This document shows, piece by piece, positions 20,691 to 32,976 of a stretch of DNA of 60,000 nt. The translations under genes were made by a program, and so were the position numbers. The notes beneath the pieces were generated by a model. That model worked only from the letters and a program-made list of their open reading frames with translations. It made no database searches and was not told the origin of the DNA. How positions within the stretch are numbered: the stretch's first letter is position 1; the number at the start of each line of letters is the position of its first letter. Source of the DNA: Liolophura sinensis (taxonomy: Eukaryota; Mollusca; Polyplacophora; Chitonida; Chitonidae); NCBI RefSeq assembly GCF_032854445.1, contig NC_088301.1:8368281-8428280 (forward strand), in the 5' to 3' direction.

Positions 20691-21922
20691 ACATATCCAG
20701 CAACAATTTTATCACTTATCCTTCCAACCATCTATATACACAAACATCTACATACCTTTGACGCTGTGCAACCCAGTCCATGTTTAGTAGCTTCTCTTTA
20801 GTGTTGCGAAGTTATTCACTTTATAAGTTCCTGGAAGGCTCGTATAGGAATAACTTATTAGCCAGATTGAACTTAACATTGGCATTCCCACTATATGCTC
20901 TTCAGCTTGGATATAGTCAAATCACTTCAAATTTAGTGACTTAACATCTCCATGGGGAATTATGTATATATTTATCTGCACTGCTAAAGTGCAAAAATAT
21001 GAGCTTACATTAATGGTTAATAAGTGAAACATTCAACGTTAAATATTTCATTTCAACACTAAAGCAATGCATGAAAATTACGTAGCCGTATGTTTATATT
21101 AGATTGAAGTTTAAGGCCGAGCTCAAGAACTGTTCATTTATATGACGACGGCGAGTTGTATGGATAGAGAAAGCCAGAGAGTCAGTTACATGTACTTGTA
21201 TCGCAAAACTTCCAACTCAAGAAAAGCACGTATAATGTATATCTTTACCAATGGACGAGATGACATGTCCCCGTACACGATATGTTGCCAAGGACTTCAG
21301 GACATTGTGGCATATATTGGGTTCGACTCAGACACAGATACATCTGTGAAGTTGTGGGTTTGATTTTGCCACCTGTTAAATCGCAGAAAATAAGAGGTTA
21401 AAATTCTGTAATGGCGAAGGCTGTTTTGTTAGCAGTTTCCATACCAAAAGTCAAGAACGTCCATTTAAGAACACTGATTCTCACACAGACAACAAAAGAA
21501 AACAACAAAAAAAAAGAAGAAGAAAAAACAACGTTTCTATATTAAAAAAAGCCGGTGGCATAAGGCTGACAGATAAGCCGTAATCAGTTTTTAGTGATAT
21601 CAAGAAAATATCAGTCTGACAGACAAACATATAATATTCGACGTTCCACGCAGTAGAACCATTTGCGTGAATGAGAATTCAAAAAACCTTGTTCGATACG
21701 TTGTTCAAGGCATAAAACACAAATCCCATTTGAAACTCGAAGTCTTTCAAGGACTATAGTCCAGGTTGTTAATAATCCAGGTTGGTGTCAACAGATGAGA
21801 TGCTTAAGGTGGTTGTGTTCCTTCCCTTTTTGAAGGGAAGTGAAACGATGGATACAATTTATCCGTGCTGATACAAATTTAGCACTGATAGAGAAAAGAC
21901 ACGAGATTGCACGCTCACGCCC
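20691..21922. other. No gene recognised
   Basis: AT-rich; an A-rich purine tract at about 21492-21532 (AAAG/AAGA words). A small perfect hairpin (CTTCCCTT...AAGGGAAG) lies near 21821-21841. No gene or repeat family seen. Confidence 0.55.
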
Positions 21923-22342
21923 TCATATCACCGGTGCCGTGATGGTCTCCAGTAATTTGAGAATGCTGTGACTTACGTTGTTTATAAGTGTCTGTGAATA
22001 CAGCTTGGATCCGTGTATTAGTAAATAGGTTTGTACATACAATATATCAAAAGCTATCCAACCCTGTCTTTGGGCTTGATCGCTCATCATTCCTTCCAAC
22101 AAAAGCTTAATTCCAAGCTGTATTATAAACATGCCATTCTTAATTGCGGTTAAGCTGCAGTGCTTCAGATCTATCTCTTTGCGGGCACAACTATATACAG
22201 AGGTGTACCCTGAGGTGTTATGGAGAAAAAAACGCAGGTGTACACCACTTGGATCAACAGGTTTTAGGCGTGGAGTATAATTGCTCATTACTTCTTTTGT
22301 ATGTTTTTCGTATCTGTTAACTACTGGTTTAAAGTCCAACAC
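21923..22342 (-). CDS. Unrecognised open frame, 139 codons
   Basis: A frame with no stop for 139 codons on the minus strand. Its first codon is GTG, so as a eukaryotic unit it would have to be an internal exon or start at the Met at about codon 19. The first ~45 residues (KEVMSNYTPRLKPVD, then VHLRFFLHN) faintly recall the N-terminal ligand-binding start of Cys-loop receptor subunits, but the next part does not fit that family and no clear acceptor or donor pair brackets it. It may be chance. Confidence 0.15.
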   Translation of the reverse strand: MLDFKPVVNRYEKHTKEVMSNYTPRLKPVDPSGVHLRFFLHNTSGYTSVYSCARKEIDLKHCSLTAIKNGMFIIQLGIKLLLEGMMSDQAQRQGWIAFDILYVQTYLLIHGSKLYSQTLINNVSHSILKLLETITAPVI

Positions 22343-22394
22343 TATTTTGCCCTTGTCTCTTGTATCAGACCGGTTTCGATGCTGGTGTATTTAC

Positions 22395-22575
22395 TCTGGG
22401 CCTATAGCCCAATTCGCTGAAGTGCCGCAATTCAATAGGGCCTTGGCCAATGGGGTCGCATGTTCAAATTCAACCACTGGCTGATTTGGCTGCAGCGTTA
22501 CATCAGAAGGTTTTTCAGGTGCCCGGCGAATGGCGGTGATTTATTCTGGGGATCGACCCCGGCTATCTGGAACCC
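22395..22575 (+). repeat. Possible interspersed repeat with tRNA-like box
   Basis: Higher-GC stretch reading gtgccgcaattcaatagggc, a B-box-like tgttcaaattcaac, then gatttggctgcagcgttaca and cggcgaatggcggtgattta. It ends with the inverted repeat GGGGATCGACCCC. The layout suggests a tRNA-derived SINE different from SINE-A and SINE-B. Only one copy is present, so family status rests on general resemblance. Confidence 0.3.
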
Positions 22576-23046
22576 CTAATCCTAACTGCCATTGTGCAAT
22601 CCTTTACTCCTTATGCTTTATACTTTGTCCTTTATGAAGGCTTGGAGGTTAACATTTGTGAAATCATTTATCTCCTTAGCATTATCTGGCTTTCAATTAA
22701 ATCTTCTTGACAAAGCGGAAACTGCTCGCCATTTTGTTCATCGCCATCTCGTGCAAGCCCGCCGATTTCACAACCCTTACACATTGGGCACACTTTGTTG
22801 TCGAACTTATGCCTAAAGTTAAATAAATCTACCTGCATTATAATAACACACTATCTGAAGAATTTCAAAATGATATTTTATATATTTTTTATTGAATCCC
22901 GTGTCTTTGCCCTGTGGCCCATTCTATGCTGCTGTTACAGGCCCTGGAAGATGTATCCTTTCAGTCCGAGTTCAACACCCTCGGCGCAAAAACCACACTG
23001 ATGGCAACAAGTAAACATTCTTTCTCGATCGTTATCATAACTTTTT
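22576..23046. other. No gene recognised
   Basis: Short overlapping frames of 63-74 codons in several phases, none recognisable. No repeat structure seen. Confidence 0.5.
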
Positions 23047-23424
23047 GTGTTAGAAACATCTCTTCTTCTGCCCCAGTCCAGTCAAATGCTGAGCGTAACG
23101 TATAGGTTACAGTGTAGTCAGGAAGCAAAAGGCGAATTCAGAAAAAATTCTAGTGGATGTGCAAACCGTAATATTTACAAATTATTTCCGAGCGTATTTG
23201 TTCACCACAAAGCAAAGGACCAAATCGGCAGCATATTCGTTCACCACAACACAAAGGACCAAATCGACAGTATATTCGTTCACCACAACGCAAAGGACCA
23301 AATCAGCAGCAAGACCGCCTCAAGCAAACCAGTTAGCTTTGATCCCCTAGAGGAATCACTGTTTAATACTGGTGTTGAAATGTTCTATTTCAAGGATGGA
23401 CAACATACCGACTGCATCAAGTAA
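23047..23424 (+). CDS. Unrecognised open frame with a 13-residue repeat
   Basis: 125 codons open on the plus strand, but the first codon is TTG, not ATG. Residues ~50-88 contain three tandem copies of a 13-residue unit (FVHHNAKDQISSK-like), produced by a 39-bp DNA repeat at about 23198-23312. The part after the repeat (residues ~89-125) is acidic/polar. A 65-codon frame in another phase is also open over the repeat. It could be an exon carrying a minisatellite, or simply a minisatellite in non-coding DNA; the second is more likely. Confidence 0.15.
   Translation: MLETSLLLPQSSQMLSVTYRLQCSQEAKGEFRKNSSGCANRNIYKLFPSVFVHHKAKDQIGSIFVHHNTKDQIDSIFVHHNAKDQISSKTASSKPVSFDPLEESLFNTGVEMFYFKDGQHTDCIK
23198..23312. 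repeat. 39-bp tandem repeat, three units
   Basis: Three near-identical 39-bp units beginning gttcaccacaaMgcaaagga and ending atcggcagcatattc. They are unrelated in sequence to the 39-bp satellite at 29.9-33.2 kb. Confidence 0.9.
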
Positions 23425-23611
23425 ACGCTAGACGAATGACAATAGAATACAAGAGGCCGGCTTCACCGACTTCACGTGATCTAGTGATGCGCCTGAAATG
23501 TTTGGTCAATTGGTATTGTGTCTTATATGAACTACGCAGCTCGTGTTAAACCATTTCTAGACATAAGTGTTATAGTGACCTATATTGTGGCGATTGGTAT
23601 GTCATATCACA

Positions 23612-23762
23612 GCTTTATATATTTATTTATTTGCTTGGTCTTTCACGCCGAACTCAAGAATATTATAATACAAAGGACGGTGGCCAGCATTATGGTGGCA
23701 GGAAACTGGACAGAGTCCGGGCAAACCCACGATCAGCGGCAGTTTGTGGCAGACCTTCTCAC
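23612..23762 (-). mobile_element. SINE-A 3' part
   Basis: On the minus strand it runs gagaaggtctgccacaaact, gatcgtgggtttgcccggac, accataatgctggccaccgt, then a conserved end ttcttgagttcggcgtgaaa and an AATAAATAAAT tail. The tRNA-derived head is missing. Confidence 0.82.
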
Positions 23763-26700
23763 TCTCACGAGACATACATCAATCATATCAAGCCATTTTA
23801 GATACGTTCGATTGGCATTGTATTTTATGAGGTAAACCGTTTCTGTCAAATCATTTGTCTTTATAGTAATTTAAAATAAGAACAAACGGCAGGGATTTGA
23901 CCCAAATAGCTGATGTATCAAAAAGATCCAAAATAATATTTTCCCTCCGTTTTTTGTTTTTAAGATTGTAAAACTTATAACGTGTGAGTGTGTAAGTATC
24001 TGCAATTAAGTACTAATTTTGGAATCGCTATATATGTTATAGTCAGCTGAAACTGTACCAATGTTAATTTCGGTCAGTTTGATGGAGTTTTGGATCCCGG
24101 ATTCAGAGATGATAGTTTTGTCGCAGAACATAATTAGTAACTGACTACTTTCCGAATGTTTACAATGCATCCTCCAGGTGTGAACAAAGATTGAACCATG
24201 AGTATTCGAGCGTTGTCCAAATTAATAAACGAATATCCAGGGCTGTGCTTAGAGTTGTGAAAAACAATGAAGTAGCCTTAAGACTGAATAACATGATAGC
24301 CCAATTTACCCTGATAGCCCAATTTATCAATTACTCCCAGTTTTCACGAACATTTGCGTTCCATCTGACACACGGTGGGCCAATAATCAGCCTTACCGCC
24401 TCTGTCTCATGAACTGCATCATTCCTGAGAAACCATTTTCACACGCAATTCTTACAGTAACAGAAATTTGTTTTTTACTGAGCTTTAACGTCTGATATGC
24501 TTGGAAATATTATATATAAGAGATAAAGTACAAAGAACCCTCATTAATATATGGCAACCTGTCACGACATCGTGTTCAGTATTGAAGCACCCAATAAGAG
24601 TGTCACATAGAGGGAACATGGCGGTACATTTACACGGCGCTGCTAAGTGCCTGCAGATCGGGTTGGCAGTAATTGTGGAACAGTGCATTCTTTTACAAGA
24701 GTTACCAGGACAGACATGCACTTAACGAACATTTGGCTTAGACAAGCTTTTAGCTGCTGTGTGTACTAGAGGATGTGTCAAAATTACAAAGCAGGCTATT
24801 AACTGAAGTCATGGGTTCAAGAAATCTCTCTGGTCGATAGAATTTGCTTCAGAATATCTTTGGATCATAACACATGTTCATAATTGTTTTTTTGTTTAAA
24901 ACACCGCTACGTAAAAGAAAAAAATAGGAGTTGGTGTATGTTTTTTAGTGGAAGTGATGTGTTCAAGTGTTTTATATACGGAATTTCTAATTCTGCTTTT
25001 CCTATCGTGTATAAAGAACATGTGGGCAAACAGTACTTCATGTAGGCTTCCATAAATGCGACTTAAAAACAAAAACAAAAAAACAAAAAACAGTGATGAT
25101 TTGTATCGCGATGTCTTGATTAGGTGGTCCCTAGCCCATGGTTAAACGAAATATAGTGTTATCATAACAATATAATGGCAAAGATATTGTGCGCTTTGAT
25201 TGGATATTACTACTAATGCCATGCGATAATTGGGGCAACTGTCAACCTTTAACTTAGACGTTTTCCCAACGCCGTTTTAAGTTCAAGGTTAGTGTACTAT
25301 TTAAAAGTAACTGTGTACAAAACATACATAAAAATATAACAACTTTACAAAGGTATATTAATGTAAATTTTTCATACACATCTTTAAATTTATATACGTA
25401 AATCTCTTAAATGTGTATCAAATTGTGCACGTATGATACTCACAGGTGTATACATCGAGAGCTAAACATATACGTGGGCACGTGTTCATCAAGCCGGGGA
25501 AGTTGTTCATTCACCATATGCTCATCTGTCACCTACATCACGCACTCTTTTGTTTATAGCCCCAGTCAGAAACCGTCAAAGCCAGGTGTAAATCTATTGA
25601 TGGAATGGTCTCTTATCCTGACGGTCTAATATAAATGATGAGCACACAAAGCCTAGACGCTAATAGCAATTCATTGGCAAGACTCTATGTTGAAGGCGAG
25701 AACATATAGCGTTATTTAAGTCAAGCAACCAAATCCAACACGATCACAGCGTTAACTGTCTTCCTGTTTATCACCAGGCAACAGCATGTTAACTTTTTTC
25801 TATTCTGAGAAAATGTCCCGAATTAGCGATTGGTTGAAATTCTGTTAACAGAACTATGAAGACGATGAAAACGATTCTTATATCTTTACAAGATAGACTT
25901 CAAGACCTAAACAAGGAAAACTATAATTACAATCTTAAAACGCAACTGGGATAAACGTCAAATAAACATCATACAAAACCCGTTTAAAGAAACAGAAAAA
26001 AATATGAAATATATGAAAAGGATATTTTGAAATTTAAGTATTGGTAAAACTTAGGACGAGATAACTGGGTTAACTCTGCGAAGAACATTTACATAATAAA
26101 TGAACCCGGATAGAACATGAGATTTTGGAATGTTAAGATTGTTGTGTGAAGAAATTCTTCCTCTGGAGACTTCATTTTGCTTTCAGGTTTGCATTTAGTC
26201 TTCCTTCAAATATTATTGCGTAGTGTTTTTTTCCTCAGATAACGCCGAAGTTAGCTTGCAGTGTTGTCAAAACAACCGTAATGTCAGTTTGCCCTGTGTA
26301 CGAGACTTCTCGGTTACAGGAAGATACATTAACACAGCATTTCAATTTTATGTCTTGTTTCTCCATACACACGGGCAGAAAAAAACAATCGGGAATAAAG
26401 ATGCGGAATAGTGAGGCAATAGTTTGTGTCCAGCCTGGGGTTTTATTGAGCTGTCCAAATTTCACAGCAAAACGTCTCATTGGGTGTAGAATTGGCGTTC
26501 AATGGGATTGTTTTGGAACCAAAGGACTGAAATAGGGGTGGGGTAGGGGAAGCTTCACATAATAAAACGGCGTTGAGGTAAAAAAGGGTTGACGTGATAT
26601 TTCCATTTTACAGTGAGTCACGCCATTCCCAGTATTGCATACTATATGCAAGATAATGTAAATCAGGGCTTTGTTTTCTGCCACGAGAAAATTAATCCTT

Positions 26701-26881
26701 CGAAAAAAGATTATTTTCGTGAAACTAGTGCAAATTATTGGCGGCAACTTTCTCTTGTGTGCAAATGCAAGAAAGTTAAAAACAAAACACACCCGATCTC
26801 TCGAATACATGCGGTCGTCATTTTTTTCTGTTTAACTGGAGGAACTGACTATACATACGTAATTGTATTCAAGTGTTATGT
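23763..26881. other. No gene recognised (3.1 kb)
   Basis: AT-rich with short frames only, some in complementary pairs (for example 24485-24721 minus and 24501-24725 plus). A 17-bp word (gatagcccaatttaYc) is doubled at about 24295-24330. No element body, domain or promoter could be supported. Confidence 0.55.
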
Positions 26882-27701
26882 GAGTGTATACAACCCGATA
26901 TTGACCATTATACATGTTTGAGTGTATACACCTCTATATTGACCATTATACATGTTTGAGTGTATACACCCCGATATTGACTATTATACATGCTTGAGTG
27001 TATACACAACTATATTGACTATTATACATGCTTGAGTGTATACATCCCGATATTGACTATTATACATGCTTGAGTGTATACACCCCGATATTGACTATTA
27101 TACATGTTTAAATGTATACATCCCGATATTGACTATTATACATGCTTGAGTGTATACACCACTGTATTGACTATTATACATGTGTGAGTGTATACACCTC
27201 TATATTGACCATTATACATGTGTGAGTGTATACACCCCGATATTGACTATTATACATGCTTGAGTGTATACACAACTATATTGACTATTATACTTGCTTG
27301 AGTGTATACACCCCTATATTGACTATTATACATGCTTGAGTGTATACATCCCGATATTGACTATTATACAGGCTTGAGTGTATACATCCCGGTATTGACT
27401 ATTATACATGAGTGAGTGTATACACCCCGATATTGACCATTATACATGTGTGAGTGTATACATCCCTATAGTGACTATTACACATGTTCGAGTGTATACA
27501 CCCCTATATTGACTATTATACATGCTTGAGTGTATACACCCCGATATTGACTATTATACATGCTTGAGTGTATACATCCCTGTATTGACGATTATACATG
27601 TTTGAGTGTGTACATCCCTGTATTGACGATTATACATGTTTGAGTGTATACACCCCTGCATTGACTATTATACATGTTTGAGTGTATATACCCCGATATT
27701 G
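26882..27701. repeat. 38-bp satellite, about 21 units
   Basis: Head-to-tail units beginning gagtgtatacaccccgatat and ending tgactattatacatgctt. They vary mainly at accccgata/acctctata/atcccgata and at the last bases (gctt/gttt/gtgt). Each unit carries the 10-bp palindrome GTGTATACAC. The right end passes directly into unique sequence and, after 38 bp, a SINE-B-related copy. Confidence 0.95.
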
Positions 27702-27738
27702 GTAACCACATATATTTTAGTCCCCTTGATGTCCCCTC

Positions 27739-27948
27739 ATACCAAAGGCTTTTAAAATGGTACTTGTTGTTTCGCTTGACGCTCTGCACTGAGACGCTGG
27801 AACAAGAGACGGGACTGGATAGCCCAGTGTTAGTACAATGTGACTGGGTCGGAAGTCTTCAAGAAGACACAGTATATGTATACACTCTTAATAGTTCGTC
27901 GTCGTCATATGGCTGAAAAAAATTGTTAGGTACAACGTAAAATATCAG
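27739..27948 (+). mobile_element. SINE-B-related element (type 2), partial
   Basis: Begins in the body (cataccaaaggcttttaaaa, tggtacttgttgtttcgctt). It shows the gtgttagtacaatgtgactg and aagaagacacagtatatgta blocks shared with 51037-51292. It ends cgtcatatggctgaaaaaaa ttgttaggtacaacgtaaaa, the common SINE-B 3' end. The tRNA-derived head is missing. Confidence 0.72.
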
Positions 27949-28009
27949 CAGGTTAGTTAAGTACTTGACCAAGGGCAATGGTTTCTGCTTTCTGTTTCTG
28001 TTTCGTACA

Positions 28010-28085
28010 CGAAACTCATCGCAGTTATATAAATGAAATATTCTTGTTTATAGCGCAACACCTCAGTCAAGTGAACAATTAAACA
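28010..28085 (+). mobile_element. SINE-A 3' end, degenerate
   Basis: Matches the last part of SINE-A: cgcagttatataaatgaaat, attcttgtttatagcgcaac and acctcagtcaa, with a weak tail. Confidence 0.55.
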
Positions 28086-29691
28086 TGGATACGAATTTTT
28101 ACAGCTTGTACAACCTCAGAAGGGCAAAACCCAAATCTTTTTCGACATTAACGCGATTTGATCAGAATTAAAATAGCAGTTTTACGCGTTTCCAGTTGCA
28201 ATTAATTCAGAGGCACTAATCGTTAGAAAGTGTTCTGCACCGAACAGATGCATTGAATAGCTGTGCAACACGGGTCTGTGTGTGCATTGTAACGATAAGG
28301 CGAACATGATGACGGTTGCAATAAAGGTTTGTAAAGAATTTACATCGGAAGCGCATTGCAAGGAGAGAAACAAAAAATGGTAACTGGCAGTGAAGCAATC
28401 TTTCGCATTTGCGGGTGACAGATCTTAAAAGGAAAAACAACACGGTCTTCCCTTTTTTCTGACGACAGGCCAAAGTGGAGAACACTGCAATGCTTCCGTT
28501 AATGGGCAATCGCCGGTGTATCGAAGTTGTAGAAATTCACCAATGAAACTAGGAAGCTAGTCGCAGAATTTTCACAAGCTTTTTGGGGGATGAAGACAGT
28601 GCCGTGAGTTTAAGAGAGTGGCGTGCTAAAACCCCATTAGGCAAACCGTAACGGCGTAAAAAAATCATTGATTCGCACCGGGTATATCACTGCCTGTCTT
28701 CATCAGAATCCTTGTAGTCTAGAACCGGGAGACAGCCTGAAGGATATGTGATACTGCAATCAGTTTCTTGGCCGTGTGTTTCACAAGGTAGGAAAAAATC
28801 CCATCCGTCTTAGATTGATACAAACGATGGCGTAAACTTGTGATTTAGACTATGATTATGATTCAATTGCCTCGAGTGACACAAACGTTGGCTTATCTCT
28901 TTTTGCCGTTGTTTTAGCGATATAACATGCAATTCTTTGAAATAGCACGGTATGGTTTTGATTATACTACCGTACGGCCATTTCTGTATAGGGCATGTCG
29001 TGTAATGTTGTGATTTGAGCATTATGTATTAGAGGGCTTCTCCAGAGATTCACATAACTCATGTGACTTTGATTTATTTCATTGACAAACATATAAGTGT
29101 CTTACTTATTGTAAATCACCCTTCTATAGAATAATCAGAAGCTAAATAATTTCACACATGTGCCTAGGAACAATCCATAAATCAATTTTCTCAACATAGT
29201 TACTGACACGATTGTGACTTATTGCCCATGTCTTATTTCTTGGATTTCACGTGCCTTTTAGCATTCGATGATATTTTGTCAGTTTCAGATTGCAGTATTG
29301 TTCCATGCCTCTGCTTACAAGTCACCAGGCATGCCTCACGTTATAGGACTAATCCGTGGTGTTTCGTTTAAAATAGTATCGTGCAGTGCTAATTAGGTTC
29401 GAGATTTTATTCTCATCATTTTACTTTATATTAGTTTCATGATTACCTTCTCCTCTTTATTTCTGGTGTAGTCTGTTTTCAGAAATTACAGTTTTTGCAT
29501 GAATGGCTAATTGTGTCTCCGCGTTCCCGTGTGTTGCGTGTTTATAAGGAATCTGATATTCAGGACACTGGTCATGCTTACTTCAAATTCACCTTTCTCA
29601 CATTTGCCAACACTCTCACTACCTGACGTATACATATCTGTGGTTGACTTACTGCTGCTTCGATGTAAATCTCACACATATCACGATTCTC
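28086..29691. other. No gene recognised
   Basis: AT-rich; frames up to 97 codons on the minus strand (28216-28509), none recognisable. No repeat structure seen. Confidence 0.55.
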
Positions 29692-29858
29692 AGTTGGCTT
29701 CCTCTCCGGCCGTACGTGAAAAGGTTTTCCAGCAACCTGTGAAAGGTCGTGACTTTCCACGGGCTCTGTGTTTCCTCCCACCATAATGTTGACTGCCATC
29801 GTATAAGTGAAATATTCATACGGCGTAAAACACCAATGAAATAAAAAAAGAATAAAAT
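29692..29858 (+). mobile_element. SINE-A, body and 3' end
   Basis: Runs cttcctctccggccgtacgt, aaggttttccagcaacctgt, tttcctcccaccataatgtt and gtataagtgaaatattcata, ending cggcgtaaaacaccaatgaa with an A-rich tail. A small deletion removed ttgagta of the usual end. The copy stops ~30 bp before the first 39-bp satellite unit. Frames on both strands here are by-products. Confidence 0.82.
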
Positions 29859-29889
29859 TGCTATTGCCACGATGTCTCATTCTTGTACG

Positions 29890-32733
29890 ACAACATTCTG
29901 TTGTGTTGATCTCACACTATGACACACGTTAAGATGCTGTTGTCTTTATCTCACACTATGACACACGTTAACATGCTGTTGTCTTTATCTCACACTATAA
30001 CACATGTCAGCATGCTGTTGTCTTGATCTCACACTATAACACCTGCTAACAGGCTGTTGTCTTGATCTCACACTATGACACACGTTAACATGCTGTTATC
30101 TTTATCTCACATTATAACACATCTCAGCATGCTGTTGTCTTCATCTCACACTATAACACATGTTAACATGTTGTTGTCTTGATCTCACACTATAACACAT
30201 GTCTACATGTTATTGTCTTGATCTCACACTATAACACATGTCGACATGCTGTTGTCTTCATCTCACACTATAACACATGTTAACATGTTGTTGTCTTGAT
30301 CTCACACTATAACACATGTCTACATGTTATTGTCTTGATCTCATACTATAACGCATCTCGCCATGTTGTTGTCTTGATCTCACACTATAACACATATCAG
30401 CATGCTGTTGTCTTCATCTCACACTATAACACATGTTAGCATGCTGTTGTCTTGATCTCACACTATAACACATGTCTACATGTTATTGTCTTGATCTTAC
30501 ACTATAACGCATCTCGCCATGTTGTTTTCTTGATCTCACACTATAACACATGTTAACATGTTGTTGTCTTGATCTCATACTGTGACACACGTTAACATGC
30601 TGTTATCTTTATCTCACACTATAACACATGTCAGCATGCTGTTGTCTTGATCTCACACTATAACACCTGCTAACATGCTGTTGTCTTGATCTCACACTAT
30701 GACACACGTTAACATGCTGTTATCTTTATCTCACATTATAACACATCTCAGCATGCTGTTGTCTTCATCTCACACTATAACACATGTTAACATGTTGTTG
30801 TCTTGATCTCACACTATAACACATGTCTACATGTTATTGTCTTGATCTCACACTATAACACATGTCGACATGCTGTTGTCTTCATCTCACACTATAACAC
30901 ATGTTAACATGTTGTTGTCTTGATCTCACACTATAACACATGTCTACATGTTATTGTCTTGATCTCATACTATAACGCATCTCGCCATGTTGTTGTCTTG
31001 ATCTCACACTATAACACATGTTAGCATGCTGTTGTCTTGATCTCACACTATAACACCTGTCTACATGTTATTGCCTTGATCTTACACTATAACGCATCTC
31101 GCCATGTTGTTTTCTTGATCTCACACTATAACACATGTTAACATGTTGTTGTCTTGATCTCACACTGTGACACACGTTAACATGCTGTTATCTTTATCTC
31201 ACACTATAACACATGTCAGCATGCTGTTGTCTTCTTCTCACACTATAACACATGTTAACATGCTGTTGTCTTGATCTCACACTATAACACATGTCTACAT
31301 GTTATTGTCTTGATCTTACACTATAACGCATCTCGCCATGTTGTTGTCTTGATCTCACACTATAACACATGTTAACAGGCTGTTGTCTTGATCTCACACT
31401 ATAACACATGTCTACATGTTATTGTCTTGATCTCACACTATAACACATCTCGCCATGCTGTTGTCTTGATCTCACACTATAACACGTGCTAACAGGCTGT
31501 TGTCTTGATCTCCCACTATAACACATGTTAACATGCTGTTGTCTTGATCTCACACTATGTCAAATGTTAACAGGCTGTTGTCTTGATCTCACACTATAAC
31601 ACATGTCTATATGTTATTGTCTTGATCTCACACTATAACACATCTCGCCATGCTGTTGTCTTGATCTCACACTATAACACATGTTAACAGGCTGTGGTCT
31701 TGATCTCACACTATAACACATGTCAGCATGCTGTTGTCTTTATCTCACACTATGACACACGTTAACATGCTGTTGACTTTATCTCACACTATAACACATG
31801 TCAGCATGCTGTTGTCTTGATCTCACACCATAACACATGTCGACATGTTGTTGTCTTGATCTCACACTATAACACATGTTAACAGGCTGTTGTCTTGATC
31901 TCACACTATAACACATGTTAACAGGCTGTGGTCTTGATCTCACAATATCACAAATGTCTACATGCTGTTGCCTTGATCTTAAACTATAACACATGTTAAC
32001 AGGATGTGGTCTTGATCTCACAATATCACAAATGTCTACATGTTGTTGTCTTGATCTCACACTATAACACGTGCTAACAGGCTGTTGTCTTGATCTCACA
32101 CTATAACGCATCTCGCCATGTTGTTGTCTTGATCTCACACTATAACACATGTTAACAGGCTGTTGTCTTGATCTCACACTATAACACATGTCTACATGTT
32201 ATTGTCTTGATCTCACATTATAACACATCTCATCATGCTGTTGTCTTTATCTCACACTATAGCACATGTCAGCATGCTGTTGTCTTGATCTCACACTATA
32301 ACACATCTCGCCATGCTGTTGTCTTGATCTCACACTATAACACATGTTAACATGCTGTTGTCTTGATCTCACACTATGTCACATGTTAACATGCTGTTGT
32401 CTTGATCTCACACTATAACACATGTCGACATGCTGTTGTCTTGATCTCACACTATAACACATGTTAACAGGCTGTTGTCTTGATCTCACAATATCACAAA
32501 TGTCTACATGTTGTTGTCTTGATCTCACACTATAACACGTCGACATGCTGTTGCCTTGATCTTAAACTATAACACATGTTAACAGGCTGTGGTCTTGATC
32601 TCACACTATCACAAATGTCTACATGTTGGTATCTTGATCTCACACTATAACACATCGACACGCTGTTGTCTTGATCTCACACTATAACACATGTTAACAT
32701 GCTGTTTTCTTGATCTCACACTACAACACATAT
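29890..32733. repeat. 39-bp satellite, about 73 units, with higher-order structure
   Basis: Head-to-tail units of the type ttgtcttgatctcacactat then aacacatgttaacatgctg. Variant types (tctacatgttat, gacacacgttaacatg, gcatctcgccatg, ctgctaacagg) recur in a fixed order. The block at about 29.96-30.36 kb recurs at 30.58-30.99 kb with an offset of 624 bp (16 units), then again with an offset of 585 bp (15 units). Because 39 is 13 codons, long frames run through it on both strands (for example 31779-32189 minus). These are not genes. Confidence 0.96.
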
Positions 32734-32976
32734 CCGTTAGCACGCCAGCGCGGCGCAATGGCCCAGGAGCTTCTCACGAATGCGGCCGTTGTGAGTTCAA
32801 GTCCAGCTCACACTGGCCTCCGCTTTGGTCGTAGGTGGGACGGTCTTCCAGCACCCTACGGAGGATTGTGTTTCTTCCGGGTTCTGCCGGTTTCCTCCAA
32901 CCATGATGCTGGCCGCTGTCGTCTATTCTAAGTGAACTATTCTTGAGTACGGCGTATAAATAAATGTAACACATAT
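32725..32976 (+). mobile_element. SINE-A inserted into the 39-bp satellite, 9-bp duplication
   Basis: The body at about 32734-32967 includes part of the tRNA-derived head (gttagcacgccagcgcggcg), the B box GTTCAAGTCC, the standard middle and the end ttgagtacggcgtataaata. AACACATAT stands on both sides (32725-32733 and 32968-32976). The word is close to the aacacatgt of the satellite unit, so the duplication was taken from a satellite monomer. Confidence 0.88.

Noticed and set aside
21821-21841. Hairpin as a microRNA precursor or terminator
   Set aside because: The stem is only about 8 bp; far too short for a microRNA precursor, and bacterial-type terminators do not apply.
31779-32189. 136-codon minus frame with a 13-residue repeat
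   Set aside because: The 39-bp unit equals 13 codons, so openness follows from the repeat; several phases and both strands are open over the array.
29890-32733. p53-family binding sites in the satellite (paired CATG cores)
   Set aside because: The CATG cores are spaced by 4 bases (CATGTTAACATG) and not the 6 expected between half-site cores, and the flanking purine/pyrimidine pattern does not fit.
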